From Alphaproteobacteria bacterium (GTDB lineage: Bacteria > Pseudomonadota > Alphaproteobacteria > Rs-D84): 13,184 bases of DNA. This document shows positions 11,601 through 13,184 of the stretch, piece after piece; position 1 is the first letter of the stretch; the number at the start of each line of letters is the position of its first letter. The notes under the pieces are model-generated. The model did not search any database. It worked only from the letters and a program-made list of their open reading frames with translations, and had not been told where the DNA came from. The position numbers and the translations under genes are program-made. The stretch covers positions 1-13,184 of the forward strand of contig JAEEQU010000023.1 of the NCBI GenBank assembly GCA_016285415.1. Reading direction: 5' to 3'.

Positions 11601-13184
11601 TTAGATTCCTTTTGGTAAGTCTTCTGGAATATAATCACAGCCTGTTATTGGGCACACTTGATTTGTGTCTGCATTAAGGCCTGGCTGTAATGGTTGTTCG
11701 GTGGATGAACTTGTTGTTTGGGAACACCAAAAATCTACAGGATTTTTACCATCGGTGTTATAAATTATGTATGGTTTGCCATTATCACTCAGAGTCGAAA
11801 CCTTTAATGTTTTTGTCTGTGAGTCAGACCATCCACTGTTATCGCATGGAGCATCATAGATTTCTCTTGGAGTGTGTATAGGTAATACGGACATGCATTT
11901 GCTGGATAAACCGTTTTTACTTCTGCGACCGCCATTTTCCCAGCATGAACATATACCCCATGCGCGTGTATCTGTTTGTAAACTATAATCTTTTGGACAC
12001 ATGTTTTCATTGTGCACCTTGACAATTCCAGTTGCATTTCCTGCCTCGTACCACAATAACCCATAGGCACAATTTAAATTATCCACATCATAATACTCAT
12101 ATGCGCAGTAATGTTCATTATCGGGACAGCATCGTTCTGTTGATAGTCTACAAACATCACCGTTTGCATCGTCGCTGGCGCCGTATCTTGTGTGATCAAT
12201 AAATTGTGCTTCAATGAATTTACCCTGATTATTCATACATTGTGTGGACAGTGAGTCAATGATATTATTATAAACATCGGTTGCAATGCCGGTTGGGCGC
12301 AGACGGCGGTTCTGGAATTTGTAATCGTCTGTCCATATACTTGTGTCTGAATCTATATTATCTGCCATGGCCCATCCATATGCAAATGCTACTTTATCGG
12401 TTGTTGGTGCTGTGGATGGATCTTTATAACTGTATGTGCCATATCCAGTTTCATCTTGAAAACCGATAATTGTATCCAAACCGCCAAATGCCTTTGCCAC
12501 AATATCGGCACACTGGGAAACCGATGCAACACGTTTTGCACATTCAGATACGTATATTGGGTTGCCGGCACTGTCCGTTTCACGTTTCCCGTTTTCGTCA
12601 TATCTGTACAGTGTGAACCAATCCAATGATGTCGTGGTACGATCTATCAGGACCGGGTTGTTATCGCCATCTGTTGTATATGCGATTGTATCCACGCCAG
12701 TTGTTTTGAACAGACCACTGGATGGATAGTAAAAGTTTTCGTAATTTGTTCCACCAAAGTCACTAAAACACTGTTGTGCGATGGCACGACACGCATCCAA
12801 ACGGTCTTTATCTGTTTGCATTGTGATATAATCTGTGATGATATTTTGATTGTTTTCATCGTCGGCAAACATATTATTGCATGATTCTATGTAATCATTG
12901 CACATTTGCTGGGTCAGAACAATTTTACCCGGCATTAACGACAGTTCGGATGTTCCGTCTATCAGTGATGACATTGCCGCGGTAATGGCGGCCTCTTTAT
13001 CGGTATAACACGTGGATATAAGGTCAAAGCAACCGTTTTTAATGGTTTCAACTTTGGACTGTTGGGCATAATAAATTGCCAATAATGCGCGATCCAGATA
13101 TTCTGCCCATGCCGTATCTGCGATTTCTGTGCATTTGTCCAGTGAATCTTTGGCAAATTTCTTGGTTTTGCTTTCAAATGCCTT
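11601..13184 (-). CDS. Large cysteine-rich hypothetical protein, 5' end outside the window
   Basis: At least 527 residues are visible. The frame is open without a stop from 11601 to the right edge, so the TTG at 13082 is internal and the true start lies beyond 13184. I recognise no family. The edge-proximal part (about 1-170 of the visible sequence) is helical, with scattered Cys (KCTEIAD, NGCFDL, STCYT, QMCND, ESCNN, DACRA). The central part (170-330) is rich in D, T, Y and G with Asx/Gly turns. The last third has dense Cys (ERCCPDNEHYC, MCPKDYS, GICSCW, SKCMS), then a low-complexity TTSSSTEQP stretch and NQVCPITGCDY near the end. I count about 23 Cys in all, which suggests a disulfide-bonded exported protein, probably periplasmic or surface. 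The gene converges on lpxB with a shared terminator. Confidence 0.8.
   Translation of the reverse strand, partial: KAFESKTKKFAKDSLDKCTEIADTAWAEYLDRALLAIYYAQQSKVETIKNGCFDLISTCYTDKEAAITAAMSSLIDGTSELSLMPGKIVLTQQMCNDYIESCNNMFADDENNQNIITDYITMQTDKDRLDACRAIAQQCFSDFGGTNYENFYYPSSGLFKTTGVDTIAYTTDGDNNPVLIDRTTTSLDWFTLYRYDENGKRETDSAGNPIYVSECAKRVASVSQCADIVAKAFGGLDTIIGFQDETGYGTYSYKDPSTAPTTDKVAFAYGWAMADNIDSDTSIWTDDYKFQNRRLRPTGIATDVYNNIIDSLSTQCMNNQGKFIEAQFIDHTRYGASDDANGDVCRLSTERCCPDNEHYCAYEYYDVDNLNCAYGLLWYEAGNATGIVKVHNENMCPKDYSLQTDTRAWGICSCWENGGRRSKNGLSSKCMSVLPIHTPREIYDAPCDNSGWSDSQTKTLKVSTLSDNGKPYIIYNTDGKNPVDFWCSQTTSSSTEQPLQPGLNADTNQVCPITGCDYIPEDLPKGI

Noticed and set aside
13080..13082. TTG at 13082 as start of the cysteine-rich gene
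   Set aside because: The frame continues open upstream to the edge (34 more codons) with similar composition and no ribosome binding site, so the gene is partial.
1..13184. tRNA, rRNA, CRISPR array or riboswitch
   Set aside because: No cloverleaf-like, rRNA-like or regularly spaced repeat sequence was recognised by eye. The leaders seen are short. A covariance-model scan would be needed to exclude small RNAs.

Overview
The window reads as chromosomal DNA from a moderately AT-rich Gram-negative bacterium. Two lipid A genes (lpxA, lpxB), a bactofilin and a membrane-anchored LytM peptidase imply an outer membrane and a controlled cell shape. The style (low GC, TAA stops, compact operons, cysteine-rich secreted hypothetical proteins) fits an uncultured, possibly host-associated alphaproteobacterium. 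That assignment is inference and cannot be proved here.

Layout. 1-155: regulatory region with a strong leftward promoter and an 18-bp perfect palindrome, ahead of leuS (156-2558, +). 2556-2616: TTAGTG repeats, then a terminator. 2588-4836: a two-gene segment, a lipoprotein (2949-3779) and a two-helix membrane protein (3840-4625). It is bracketed by near-identical direct repeats of about 208 bp. Each repeat holds a terminator plus the 3' end of a minus-strand gene. The right copy belongs to an intact gene (4655-5617); the left copy is a frameshifted remnant. This looks like a recent insertion or duplication.

8473 down to 4655 is a minus-strand block: a TrmN6-like methyltransferase, LytM/M23 peptidase, bactofilin, rpiB and a helical-repeat hypothetical gene. 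The last four are closely packed and probably form one operon. Peptidase plus bactofilin is a recognised cell-shape pairing. The methyltransferase and peptidase genes lack Shine-Dalgarno sequences and have promoters that place the transcript start at or next to the ATG, suggesting leaderless mRNAs.

8512-11548 runs on the plus strand: an unrecognised polytopic membrane protein, then lpxA and lpxB (overlapping by 11 nt), the acyltransferase and the disaccharide synthase of lipid A synthesis. Repeat-like sequence and a bidirectional terminator follow. From 11601 to the right edge is the C-terminal part of a large cysteine-rich minus-strand gene whose start lies outside the window.

No tRNA, rRNA, CRISPR array, transposase or phage gene was recognised. 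I do not see a clearly new multi-gene system. The best candidates for novelty are the repeat-bracketed two-gene segment, the leaderless promoters, the paired inverted repeats at promoters, and the altered LpxA active-site region.
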